DNA from: Candidatus Methanogranum gryphiswaldense
GTDB lineage: Archaea > Thermoplasmatota > Thermoplasmata > Methanomassiliicoccales > Methanomethylophilaceae
NCBI GenBank assembly: GCA_019262145.1
Contig: CP076745.1
Location: forward strand, 741,093-805,092
Direction: 5' to 3'
Length of the DNA stretch: 64,000 bases
Shown here piece by piece: positions 1 to 8,550 of the stretch. How positions within the stretch are numbered: the stretch's first letter is position 1; the number at the start of each line of letters is the position of its first letter. The notes under the pieces were generated by a model. It was not told the origin of the DNA, made no database searches, and was given only the letters and a program-made list of their open reading frames with translations. The position numbers and the translations under genes were made by a program.

Positions 1-526
1 CAACTTTAGGTAAAGAAATCACAATATAATTCTCTTCAAAAGCATACGCATATCTATCACCTGACATAAAACGGCAGATAGATTCGGCGGCTTCATTCGG
101 ATCGCGGAAAATGGTAATTTCATACTTCTCTGTTTCCGCAATCATAGCTCCTTTGGGAAGTATTATGAAAAGACCGCTGTAATCTTTATCTAAATTTTCA
201 TTAGTATATCCGCGTATTTCCTCATTCATGATTATGCCTGGGGTAATTACAATTTTATCTGCAAATTCAGACTTTACAAGCTTATACATGAATTTCTGAG
301 GAATCTTGACTAATTTTTTGCTGTTTGTAGCGGAACATACGATCAAAATGCAAAAATTGGCATTTCCTTCTTCGATAAGTGCATTCAGTTCTTCATCTAT
401 AAGCTCAAACTTACCTCTGATAACAAGATGAATACCAGAATCAGAACATGAAATATCACAATTGATAATTGAAAGATAATCGTCTGAATTCTTCTGCAGT
501 TTAGGATAGGGGTAATTATTGGACAA
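1..526 (-). CDS. hypothetical protein, partial (3' end off window), partner of the GHKL ATPase
   Basis: The minus strand is open from 526 to the window edge, about 175 codons, with no stop. The best start is TTG at 524-526: the strong Shine-Dalgarno GGAGGGTGAG lies at 531-540, four bases upstream, and no ATG is suitably placed. The start overlaps the last codons of the upstream ATPase gene by 11 bases, so the two are almost certainly co-translated. The protein begins SNNYPYPKLQKNSDDYLS and continues with alternating beta-rich stretches. There is no signal peptide or membrane segment. I do not recognise the family. Position behind a GHKL ATPase in a defence-rich island suggests a defence module, which is inference. 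Confidence 0.7.
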   Translation of the reverse strand, partial: MSNNYPYPKLQKNSDDYLSIINCDISCSDSGIHLVIRGKFELIDEELNALIEEGNANFCILIVCSATNSKKLVKIPQKFMYKLVKSEFADKIVITPGIIMNEEIRGYTNENLDKDYSGLFIILPKGAMIAETEKYEITIFRDPNEAAESICRFMSGDRYAYAFEENYIVISLPKV

Positions 527-2384
527 TTTTCTCACCCTCCACATCGATTCTGCAGGAAATTGGATAATCCAACACAATTGTCAGAGCATTGCGCTCATTT
601 TTTATCGGATGAATAGGACCTATGCGTCCATCTGACACATTATATTTTGTTCCGTTGGGGCCGTACGCAGCCTTTATGTCAACAGCTCCCCCATCGCTGT
701 TATCTGCATAGATAATGTGTGCTTTAAGATAAATTTCATCAGAACTATCCACATTAAACATAATATGATATGAATTATTTTTGATATCAGTGCAAATTGT
801 ACGAACTTTTATAAGATTGACCTGTCTGATTTTAAAGATACGTTTATAATCGCTATCGCTGACAGGATTGACAGAGGGAGGAAGCGGATCAACAACTGAT
901 TCATTTGTATCGTTATGTATGGGTTTGGTATCACTGTCGTAATCAAACGATGATTCTTCTTCTGTCTGACCGGCAGGCAATATAGATTTAACAGTAGCCA
1001 AAGGTTTCGACAGTTCGGAACTTTTCTTTTTAGTTTTGACCCTGCTGATCGGATCATAAAAGAATTCCTTTTTTGAAATTTCTACATTCTCATTTTCATC
1101 ATTCACAGGAATATACCTGTTGAGACCGATCGCATCTTTGCTATCCTTCATATCCAGCGCTGTCATTTCATCAGCAATTTTACGAATATCTCCTTTTATT
1201 GCATTTATAAGATTCTTCACATCTTTCTTACGAGACTCATCAGTCACTTCAATATTCCATTCATTATGGGATATATCTTCAGCAGAAAGCAAAAGGGAAG
1301 AAGCTTTCGGACTTCTGATAATTGCAAGACCGATTATTTTTTCACGGGGCAATTTATGAAACTTGCTGCTGATGGTCATTCCAGCTCTGACAGATGCAAC
1401 ATAGAAATTATCTTCTGATTTGGCCAAATAAATTCCATAATCAGCACAAATGTATTTAGGGCCTTCAAGAAAACATTTAATTAATTCAGAAATGCGGTTA
1501 ATCTCTGCAACTTCTTCCTCAGCAATAGGATTGAGGCATCCTAAAACATATTGAATGGAATTGTCATCAATAATAACGCCGTTAATATCTATAATTAATT
1601 TCTTTTCTAGAATGCTAACAAAGAAATCGCGGATTACTGCGAGTTTTATCTGATCGTCATCATTCGAACTATCAATAAAAGCCGGTATGTATATGTCTGT
1701 ACCTGGAACATCTCTGCTGAAATCAGGATCTAAAAACAATTGGTGCGCTGAATGCTTTTCATTTTCATCATTATAACATCCTACACTGTCATGTTTTACG
1801 TTATCATCATCGCGATATGTGATTTGATAAGAGCATCCAAGAGAAGCTTCATATCCTTCAGTATCCAGTGTAGAAAAAAATACACAACCGATACCAGACA
1901 TTCTGTAGAATGATTCCTTCCCTCTTCCTTTGGAACCGCCGGATTGAGAATCTTTATTCGAAATTCCTTTGCCCAAAGTAATAGCATTCCAGGGTGTTGC
2001 GGAATCTTCATTCTCATTGGAACCTATTAATCCAGTAGTATTGAAGTCGCTGATACGCATTACAGTCATATTTTGTTTGTTGAGATAATTTTCTCTCTGC
2101 TGATATTTTTCGAACGCGAAGGTATTTTTATCGATCTTACGAGTTTCATTTTTGCAATATCCGAGAACTTCACGGAAAGAATCAACATCCGGAAAATCTG
2201 CCGTATTAATCATAAACTTATGAAATACTACTTTAACAGGTGATTTAACAGAGGAGTCATTGCTGTTTTGACAGATTTCTCTGACAAAAGTTTGAATTGG
2301 TGAATTCCTGCTGTCTATTTCATTTGCGTTGATACCTATCTTTTGATAACTATTTGTTTTCGGAAACTTCCAGCAAGATTTCAT
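516..2384 (-). CDS. GHKL-type ATPase (MutL/MORC/Hsp90-like fold), putative defence protein
   Basis: This 622-residue soluble protein carries the GHKL ATP-binding motifs. The N box is REICQNSNDSS (about 35-45), the ATP-lid aspartate motif is ISDFNTTGL (111-119, with D113 and G118), and a glycine-rich lid GSKGRGKES lies at about 150-158. The remaining 450 residues resemble no domain I can name and include a low-complexity linker near residues 430-500. GHKL ATPases with this N-terminal pattern are known from MORC/MutL-like restriction and phage-defence operons. The gene overlaps the downstream partial gene by 11 bases and diverges from an HNH nuclease gene. A defence role is inferred from family and context. 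Confidence 0.75.
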   Translation of the reverse strand: MKSCWKFPKTNSYQKIGINANEIDSRNSPIQTFVREICQNSNDSSVKSPVKVVFHKFMINTADFPDVDSFREVLGYCKNETRKIDKNTFAFEKYQQRENYLNKQNMTVMRISDFNTTGLIGSNENEDSATPWNAITLGKGISNKDSQSGGSKGRGKESFYRMSGIGCVFFSTLDTEGYEASLGCSYQITYRDDDNVKHDSVGCYNDENEKHSAHQLFLDPDFSRDVPGTDIYIPAFIDSSNDDDQIKLAVIRDFFVSILEKKLIIDINGVIIDDNSIQYVLGCLNPIAEEEVAEINRISELIKCFLEGPKYICADYGIYLAKSEDNFYVASVRAGMTISSKFHKLPREKIIGLAIIRSPKASSLLLSAEDISHNEWNIEVTDESRKKDVKNLINAIKGDIRKIADEMTALDMKDSKDAIGLNRYIPVNDENENVEISKKEFFYDPISRVKTKKKSSELSKPLATVKSILPAGQTEEESSFDYDSDTKPIHNDTNESVVDPLPPSVNPVSDSDYKRIFKIRQVNLIKVRTICTDIKNNSYHIMFNVDSSDEIYLKAHIIYADNSDGGAVDIKAAYGPNGTKYNVSDGRIGPIHPIKNERNALTIVLDYPISCRIDVEGEKIVQ

Positions 2385-2637
2385 GATACCACTCGATTAC
2401 GTCAAGGATAATCGCTGGTATGAATTCGTCAGATTATAAATCATATTGTTAAAAAAGCAATTCGAATACATGCGCTATCAGAATAATTTTTTTTTGTGTT
2501 TTGCTATAGATAAGGGAATACGCGAATTCACACTATTTCTGTATCTGTTATAAATTTTATTTTTTTAGAGAGTTATGTTAGATTATTAGAATTGTTAAAC
2601 CCGGCAGATTAAAGTGTTTATTAAAATATTATTTGGT

Positions 2638-3456
2638 ATGAAAGAAATCCAAAGAGTTCCATATTCAACGGAGGAAGATATTCTTGTGGTGGAACTCTAT
2701 TCGAGGACGCCATATGCAAAGATTCACAGCGATAATCCTGAAATTATAGATCTTGCTAGATTTCTGACGGACAATGGACATCCGCGCACCCCTACTGCAA
2801 TTAGATTCAAAATGGAAAATCTGAAATCTGTGGATGAGAAATATCTGGATAATGGCAGGAGAAAGGGAATGTCCAATATCTCCTCTCAGCTGAGTGATGT
2901 GTGGAAAAGATTCCATGACAGCGGATTTTCCGATATAGATTCTGAGGCTGACAAGGCCAGGAAAATCATTCAGGAAGGCCTCATATCAGATAACAATGAA
3001 AAGTCGTATTTGTCATATGACATTTCAATTGACGGTCGCATTGTAGAACGTATTGCAAAGGTAAGAGTGAATCAGCCTCTTTTCAGAAGCAGGGTAATGG
3101 CCGCATATAATGGCAGATGCTGTGTAACTGGGTTGGATGTGCCGATTTTTCTTCAGGCATGCCATATAAAACCCTGGAAAGATTGCGAAGGGGATCTCAG
3201 CTCGCAACGTATGGATGTAAGGAACGGGCTTTGTCTGAATGTGTTGTATCACATTGCATTCGATGAGGGTTATATGGGTATCGACGAGGATAGGGCAGTC
3301 ATGTATTCGCCGAGATTCAAAGAATATTATGATAAGGATTTCATATCCAGAGTTTTCACGCCGTTTGAAGGAAAGAAAATTGATATAAATGTTAGGATAC
3401 CGGCAGGCGAGTTTTACCTCGATTACCATCGTAAAAATGTTTTCATGGATTCATGA
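2638..3456 (+). CDS. HNH endonuclease family protein (restriction-type)
   Basis: The protein has about 272 residues. The N-terminal part (WT-like start, YSTEEDILVVELYSRTPYAKIH) matches a helical domain often found before HNH_2 nuclease domains in restriction-type proteins. The C-terminal HNH core has CCVTGLDVP, then QACHIKPW, then MDVRNGLCLNVLYHIAFDEG, supplying the paired His/Asn/His residues. The second histidine region reads LYHIAFD rather than the usual LHD.AFD, so the active site is slightly unusual. I prefer ATG 2638 because homologues begin near this point; an upstream GTG at 2614 would add eight residues. A TATA-like box lies near 2548-2559. DNA cleavage as part of restriction or defence is likely from the family. 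Confidence 0.75.
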   Translation: MKEIQRVPYSTEEDILVVELYSRTPYAKIHSDNPEIIDLARFLTDNGHPRTPTAIRFKMENLKSVDEKYLDNGRRKGMSNISSQLSDVWKRFHDSGFSDIDSEADKARKIIQEGLISDNNEKSYLSYDISIDGRIVERIAKVRVNQPLFRSRVMAAYNGRCCVTGLDVPIFLQACHIKPWKDCEGDLSSQRMDVRNGLCLNVLYHIAFDEGYMGIDEDRAVMYSPRFKEYYDKDFISRVFTPFEGKKIDINVRIPAGEFYLDYHRKNVFMDS

Positions 3457-3513
3457 AACGGAGCTTATCAGGCAAACAAATTAAGGAAATATGTATAAAA
3501 AGTTTCTAGGAAC

Positions 3514-4719
3514 TCATTCCTTTTCATCATTTCCAGGTTCTAATTGTTTGATTTCGCCTAATGCATTGCCGATCAACCCTTGGAAGTCACCGTACATACC
3601 AGATGTGTTCCTGATGACTGCTTCAATGGCCTTCTCTTGTTTACCCCAGCGTTTCTCAGTCGCTCTCTTCTCCTTATCCAGTTCATCCTTTAACATTTTG
3701 TAATTGTCGATTATTGCCTCTACGCGATGTTTGAACTCCGGTCCTGTAAGATATTGATAAAGGAATTCCATTTTGGCATCCTTGTTCTGGGAGTTCTTGT
3801 TCGCCGCGTATACAGCCAACATCTGTGTACGGACCAGTCTCGCTACGGCCAATGCGAATCTTGGACGGGTGATCCAGATCCCGTCAACTTGCGATATGTC
3901 CCCGTATGATTCCGGTACGTTGACCGAGATCAATACTCCAATTACGGCATTGGATTCGCGGATGTCCTCTTTGAATTTCTGTATCCACGATGGTTGCCAA
4001 GCGGCATTCTTCGTTTCCCACAATATGAGGCCGCATTCCTCTGAGAAGTTCTTGACCAGGTGTTTGATATCGGCGCCTCTCTGTCCCTTCTTGACATCCA
4101 GGATCTCGTCGTATGGGAACTCGTTCTTGAGGCATTGCTCCAGTTCCAGCTCCAATACCTCTCCCTGGTTCTGTTGGGACCCTTGCTCGGCCTTCTTCTT
4201 GGCTTCCGAGAGGGCGGTCTTCGTATCCTCGAGCTGTTTCTCCATCTGTCTGTATCTGAGTTCCCATGCTTCGTCGGCCTTTTTCTTTTCTTCTTCTTTG
4301 ATCTTGCCGGTCTCTTCAAGGATCTTCTTGTTGGCCTCTAACTGGGCCTCTTCACGTGCCTTTTTCTCTGTGCGTAACTCTTCTAGGAGGCCGTTCAGCT
4401 TTTCGCGCAGTTCAGTGTTGGTCTTGTTGTCTGCTTCTTTGTCCTTCTTGAGCTCTTCGATTGTCTGTTCATGGGATTTTTTGATCCTTTCTGTTTCTTT
4501 CTCAAGCATCTCTCTGATAAGTTTCTGAGCATCATCGTTTGCCTGTTGTTTTGCTGCAGATATCTTCTCATCATTCTCTTTGGCAGCGGCAGCGAGTTCT
4601 TTCTTATGTTGCTCTTCGAGTTCCAGTTTTATCCTGGTCTCCACTTGATCCTCCAATGCTTTGTCTATCTCTATGAGAGTTCCGCATTTTGGGCATTTTA
4701 TTTTACTCATTGACATCAT
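3514..4719 (-). CDS. DUF2130 domain protein with zinc finger and long coiled coil
   Basis: This protein of about 400 residues begins with a CPKCG half zinc-ribbon. A charged coiled coil rich in E, K and A follows (about 25-185), then the DUF2130 domain (about 190-390). The domain contains GADI followed by ILWETKNA, a D...ExK arrangement resembling PD-(D/E)XK nucleases; that resemblance is my reading. The C-terminal half has the family segment RFALAVARLVRTQM. The biochemical role of DUF2130 is not established to my knowledge. ATG-ATG at 4719 sits about 30 bases downstream of a TATA-like stretch, so a near-leaderless transcript is plausible. The gene diverges from the PHP-ATPase gene. Confidence 0.8.
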   Translation of the reverse strand: MMSMSKIKCPKCGTLIEIDKALEDQVETRIKLELEEQHKKELAAAAKENDEKISAAKQQANDDAQKLIREMLEKETERIKKSHEQTIEELKKDKEADNKTNTELREKLNGLLEELRTEKKAREEAQLEANKKILEETGKIKEEEKKKADEAWELRYRQMEKQLEDTKTALSEAKKKAEQGSQQNQGEVLELELEQCLKNEFPYDEILDVKKGQRGADIKHLVKNFSEECGLILWETKNAAWQPSWIQKFKEDIRESNAVIGVLISVNVPESYGDISQVDGIWITRPRFALAVARLVRTQMLAVYAANKNSQNKDAKMEFLYQYLTGPEFKHRVEAIIDNYKMLKDELDKEKRATEKRWGKQEKAIEAVIRNTSGMYGDFQGLIGNALGEIKQLEPGNDEKE

Positions 4720-4851
4720 TGATGTATTGTTTTGATTCTTTTTTAAATATAATCATTTTTGATTTTTATTTTAGAGTATGCAGGTTTTATCAATTTATTG
4801 TTGTTTTATGTTATTAATTATATATATTGATAAATGGTAACATAGTTGAGT
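4720..4851. promoter_or_regulatory. divergent promoter region between DUF2130 and PHP-ATPase genes
   Basis: This 130-base AT-rich gap separates two divergent genes. On the minus side a TTTAAATATAAT-type box lies near 4740-4752. On the plus side TTAATTATATATATTG near 4814-4829 is placed 25-30 bases before ATG 4852. Both starts would be leaderless or nearly so, which is common in Thermoplasmatota. Confidence 0.45.
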
Positions 4852-7161
4852 ATGGCAAATTCAGAGGATAATAAAACTGCAAAGATAATAAAATTTGATT
4901 TACATATTCATTCTTATAAGAGCATATATAAAGAAGCTCCAAATGTGGTTGATAATTCAACAAAAGAAAATCTTAGAATTTTATTTGATAAATTAAATGA
5001 AAATGAAGTATCTTTATTTTCAATAACAGATCACAATCGTTTTGATGCCGAGTTATATGAAGAGATTGAAAGAATAATTAAACTTAATGAATACCCTAAT
5101 GTAAAGAATATTTTAGCAGGAATTGAATTTGATGTTAAGTTAGAAGAAGATATGAAAGATTGTCATATAATTTGCATATTTAATGCAAAAAATTCTATTG
5201 CTGCGTATCTTCATATTGAAAAATGTATCAATGAAAAACCATTAATGAAAAAAGACGAGTTTTATTTAAAAAAAGATTTTGAGAATTTATTAGAGAATAT
5301 TGGAATGGATACAATATTAATTGCATCTCAAAGAAAAGACATTTCTAATCATAATGGAAAAAATGCATCATTAAGCGATTCTACATTAAATGTGGAAGAT
5401 GTTATAAAAATCGGTTATATTGATGCATTAGAATTTCAAAAACCAAATGTGGAAGGAATTTTAAATAGTAATCTCAAAGATCTACCACATAATATTTTGT
5501 TAATTTCTGGGAGCGATTGTCATGATTGGAGATATTATCCTAATCATGATGGAATAAATGGAAATCCCAATTTTCATCATTCTAAATCAAAAATGATGCC
5601 CACATTCAAGGGGCTTTTAATGACTATAAGTTCTCCAGAGCTTAGATTGAATAGTATTGAAAATAGTAATATTTCATATATTCGTAGTATAGAAATAGGA
5701 AATAAAACCATAGAGTTGGTGAATGGTGTTAACGCAATAATTGGTGAAAATGGTTCAGGTAAGTCTACTTTATTGCAACAGATTAGTGGAAAGGAATCAA
5801 AGAAAGATTACATAGTAAAGATAGTAAAAGAGAACAATATAAAGAGCATCAAAGAAGGAAACCCTATATTGAAATTTATTTCGCAGGGTGAGATAATAAT
5901 TAATTTTAATAAGGGTAGTTTATTTGACACGAATTGCTATCCCGATATCGACACTTCTGAATTTACTGATTTGTATAGTAAATATTCAAGAGAATTAAAG
6001 CAGTATATTGAATATTCAATTAATAATGAAAAAGTATTAAGTGAGTTGTATAAGAATGAAATAAAATTTGAAAAATATAATTTGGATAAGACACATTACA
6101 TTCAGATAGATTCTGAAATGAAACCAATTGAGAATAATCACGGATCTAAATTAAAGATCATAGATGGATTGATCACTACTATTGAATCTTTATTAGGCGA
6201 TGTATACTTTAGTGAGGATTTTCAAAAATTGAATGATATTTTAAATAATTTATCGGAAATTAAAGATAAAATTAAAATTAAAAATGATGCGATAGAGATA
6301 AAAATAAAAGTTCAATCAATTGTCACAAGCTGTAGTATTGATTATATGTTAAAAGTATATCCTTTATCAACATCAAAAGATAAAGATATCACAAATTATG
6401 AATGTAAAAAATCAAATTTTATTTTTAAAATAGTTGAAGCGTTAAAAAGTAAAAATAAAATAGTGTCTTGGCCGGAATTACCAAAAAAAGTGAATGGTAC
6501 CAGTTCAAAAACAGTTAAAGGATTCCAATTTAACGTAGAGGCAAACTATGATAAAAAGGACATGGGAAAAGGATTTTATTCAAAAATGTTTGTAAAAAAA
6601 TATCAAAATGAAGAATCGTTAAAAAAAATAAATACATTAGAGGAATTTTCTGAGGCAGTAATGATCTGCACAGATGTTTCAAATATTGATGATTGCTGGA
6701 ATGCTAATTTTCAAAAATTTATTGAGGAATCAACCAACTTTATTCGATATATAAAAGATGAGGGGTCTAGTTCAGGTATAGGAAATACGCTTGGAGAAAT
6801 GTCTTTGGCATACTACAAATATTTTACACAAGATAATAAAAGTTGGGATGTCATACTAATTGATCAACCAGAAGATAATATATCCAACAATAATATAAGT
6901 TTAAAGTTAATTAATTATTTTCAAAGTTTAAGGAATAAAAAACAATTGATATTTGTAACACACAGTCCTTTGATGGTCGTAAATATGGATGTCGATAATG
7001 TTGTTTTTCTCAAAAAGATTAATGGTACCATAACAGCAGTAAATGGTTGTTTGGAATATGAAGATAACGATGTAAATATTCTTGGCATCATTGCGGAAAA
7101 CATGGATGGTGGAAGAGAAACGATAGAAAAAAGGTTGCGTGTTTATGGAAAAAAATATTAA
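4852..7161 (+). CDS. PHP phosphoesterase fused to SMC/AAA-like ATPase
   Basis: The 769-residue protein joins two enzymes. The N-terminal PHP domain (about 12-260) shows DLHIHS (H18, H20), ITDHN (D60, H61), GIEFDV, CHIICIF and SGSDCHDW, a complete set of PHP metal ligands. The second half is an SMC/ABC-type ATPase with Walker A GENGSGKST (about 298-306), signature LGEMSL (about 647), Walker B DVILIDQPED (about 666-675) and a THSP switch histidine (about 703). The long middle is the helical insert of such ATPases. This layout resembles TrlF-type PHP-ATPases. I chose ATG 4852 over TTG 4846. A 60-base sample is 27% GC, well below the later window, suggesting transfer. A nucleic-acid-directed defence role is inferred. 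Confidence 0.8.
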   Translation: MANSEDNKTAKIIKFDLHIHSYKSIYKEAPNVVDNSTKENLRILFDKLNENEVSLFSITDHNRFDAELYEEIERIIKLNEYPNVKNILAGIEFDVKLEEDMKDCHIICIFNAKNSIAAYLHIEKCINEKPLMKKDEFYLKKDFENLLENIGMDTILIASQRKDISNHNGKNASLSDSTLNVEDVIKIGYIDALEFQKPNVEGILNSNLKDLPHNILLISGSDCHDWRYYPNHDGINGNPNFHHSKSKMMPTFKGLLMTISSPELRLNSIENSNISYIRSIEIGNKTIELVNGVNAIIGENGSGKSTLLQQISGKESKKDYIVKIVKENNIKSIKEGNPILKFISQGEIIINFNKGSLFDTNCYPDIDTSEFTDLYSKYSRELKQYIEYSINNEKVLSELYKNEIKFEKYNLDKTHYIQIDSEMKPIENNHGSKLKIIDGLITTIESLLGDVYFSEDFQKLNDILNNLSEIKDKIKIKNDAIEIKIKVQSIVTSCSIDYMLKVYPLSTSKDKDITNYECKKSNFIFKIVEALKSKNKIVSWPELPKKVNGTSSKTVKGFQFNVEANYDKKDMGKGFYSKMFVKKYQNEESLKKINTLEEFSEAVMICTDVSNIDDCWNANFQKFIEESTNFIRYIKDEGSSSGIGNTLGEMSLAYYKYFTQDNKSWDVILIDQPEDNISNNNISLKLINYFQSLRNKKQLIFVTHSPLMVVNMDVDNVVFLKKINGTITAVNGCLEYEDNDVNILGIIAENMDGGRETIEKRLRVYGKKY

Positions 7162-7411
7162 TATTTTGATGAAAGACGATAACAGTATTGATGTTATTGT
7201 AGACAGTGTTGTTAAGCATACGATAAAAGAAGATATGAAAATAAATGCAAAAAATATTTTGGATATATTATCTTTTGAAGTTGGAGACACATATAAAATT
7301 ACTAGCACAAATAATACTGGTAAAAATGAGGACGTTGTTAGATTTTTTTGCCAATTATTGGAGGATATAATAGCAAAAATAAAAATTGAATTTTCAGCAC
7401 AAGTAGAATGA
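7145..7411 (+). CDS. small hypothetical protein coupled to the PHP-ATPase
   Basis: The gene starts inside the last codons of the PHP-ATPase gene (ATG 7145; GTG 7139 is the alternative), an overlap of about 17 bases, so translation is probably coupled. The product has 88 residues, is rich in I, N, D and K, and lacks membrane segments or cysteine motifs. I recognise no domain. It has the same low GC as its neighbour, supporting a shared origin. The arrangement suggests an accessory or regulatory subunit of the ATPase, which is inference. Confidence 0.6.
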   Translation: MEKNINILMKDDNSIDVIVDSVVKHTIKEDMKINAKNILDILSFEVGDTYKITSTNNTGKNEDVVRFFCQLLEDIIAKIKIEFSAQVE

Positions 7412-7602
7412 AGTCGATTTCTAATTTAATCATTCATTATGTTATCGCTGTATTGAACAGAGGATTGTTCAATGAAAGCTGATACTCAACGTAAGCCTGT
7501 CGGAACAGAAGACATTTCAGATACAATGAAGTGTGATTATTATGAATATTACTATTAATCTTTAGGGCATATATCGGTCGGGTCTATCCTCATTTTTGAG
7601 TT

Positions 7603-7745
7603 TTATATTGGATAGCACTGTATCTTTCTTTTTTTGTCTGTTATTATGGGCTTGAACACTTTGATTCTATAGATCCCCGTGAGGAGGTAGAGATTACCGA
7701 TGAACTTCTCTATTTTCGAGATGTTTTGATATGATACATCTTCAT
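7603..7745 (-). pseudogene. 3' fragment of an unidentified gene
   Basis: On the minus strand a short open frame encodes a coherent peptide containing NEDVSYQNISKIEKF and GNLYLLTGIYRIKVF, ending at TAA 7603-7605. It has no start codon and joins directly to the decayed zinc-peptidase remnant at 7742. It reads like the C-terminal end of a helical protein, but I cannot name the family. The whole 7412-8121 stretch contains no intact gene apart from a doubtful 28-codon ORF at 7472-7558. Confidence 0.35.
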
Positions 7746-7912
7746 TGCATCGAGCGGTTCCCGATTTTCCTTGTCGCAAGTTTCTTCGACCATTTTATGT
7801 AGATGTCATCCGTATTTTCGGTCAGTTCCATATCGGTAAGTCTGTTCATCGAATCCTCAAAGTAATGAACTTTGCGTTCAATCTGTCGTATCCTAAGTTG
7901 TTTTCAATTTTT
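7742..7912 (-). pseudogene. decayed copy of the SprT/YgjP-like zinc-peptidase gene
   Basis: The minus strand translates to segments aligning with the intact gene at 9845-10525: KIENNLGYDRLNAKF against GRIGNDFGYDRTTAEF, and EDSMNRLTDMELTENTDD against QDSMDRLSDIGLTENTDD, continuing to IYIKWSKKLATRKI. The segments lie in different frames, about 90 internal codons are missing, and the HExxH C-terminal half is absent. This is a duplicate that has lost its catalytic part. It keeps its position beside the same RNA-like element as the intact copy. Confidence 0.75.
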
Positions 7913-8048
7913 ATGAATTTCAGAAGGAATTTTACCTTCGGATTGAAACTGTGAGGAAGTGGGCTTACGTGACTTTTTCAAACAAATAGGAAAAGGAATT
8001 GCATGTTCTACGAAGGATAAGTAGAATGGTAAAGCCCAAAAACTCATA
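7911..8048 (+). ncRNA. structured RNA-like element, copy B
   Basis: This element aligns with copy A at 10536-10681 over its whole length. The conserved core is GGAAGTGGGCTTACGTGACT followed by a hairpin CTTTTTC/GGAAAAG. Copy B closes with TATGAATTT/AAAACTCATA and TTTTACC/GGTAAAG, and has a variable hairpin TTCTAC/GTAGAA. The same helices exist in copy A with different bases. Wobble pairs fit plus-strand transcription. It ends 74 bases before the Vsr-like gene and lies divergent from the decayed peptidase. No known RNA family comes to mind. Confidence 0.5.
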
Positions 8049-8121
8049 TTAAGATGAATCTAGGATCGATCTCTTAATAATGTAAAAAGAAATAAAACAC
8101 TATTCACGTATACTGTTACAA

Positions 8122-8550
8122 ATGTCTGAGGATGTATCGATTGAAAACGATTTTGAAGAAATGTATTATTCTTCAAAGAAGCATAGACTTAGTCATGCAT
8201 ACGTTTTATCTTCGAAACTTTCTAAAATCTATTCAGGTTATAAGAAAGATATTGACGATCTTCCAGGTTGTCCAGACATTGTATATTTAAAACAAAAGAT
8301 TGCCGTATATTGTGTTTCCGACCTTTGGCATTGCAGAGATGTAGAAAGGGTCACACGCGATACAAGATATTATGCCGATTTCTGGTTAGAAATGATAGCC
8401 AGATCCATTAGAATGGATTTAGAAATCGATAAAGAAATGAATGAACTCGGTTATACTGTAGTACGTGTCTGGAATTCTGATATTGATGAGAATCCAGATG
8501 AGGTTGCAGAATATATTAAAAAAATCGTGGATGAACAAAAAGTGAAATGA
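8122..8550 (+). CDS. Vsr-like (very-short-patch-repair fold) endonuclease
   Basis: The 142-residue protein matches the Vsr core: LPGCPDIVYLKQKIAVY (the Asp of PDIV is the catalytic metal ligand), WHC in place of the usual WHG, and a C-terminal NELGYTVVRVWNSDI matching the family's L..GW.V.RIWE. Vsr enzymes nick T:G mismatches beside Dcm methylases. No cytosine methylase gene is present here, so repair of methylation damage is unlikely. The stop codon TGA directly abuts the ATG of the next gene, a Shedu nuclease, so the two are probably one translational unit with a role in DNA restriction. The partnership is inference from position. Confidence 0.75.
   Translation: MSEDVSIENDFEEMYYSSKKHRLSHAYVLSSKLSKIYSGYKKDIDDLPGCPDIVYLKQKIAVYCVSDLWHCRDVERVTRDTRYYADFWLEMIARSIRMDLEIDKEMNELGYTVVRVWNSDIDENPDEVAEYIKKIVDEQKVK

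Noticed and set aside
3773-4528. 251-codon plus-strand frame opposite the DUF2130 gene
   Set aside because: Ser/Phe-rich low-complexity product that mirrors the coiled-coil codons of the real gene on the other strand.
7472-7558. 28-codon frame in the decayed region
   Set aside because: Too short, ends in a tyrosine run, no ribosome site or homologue.
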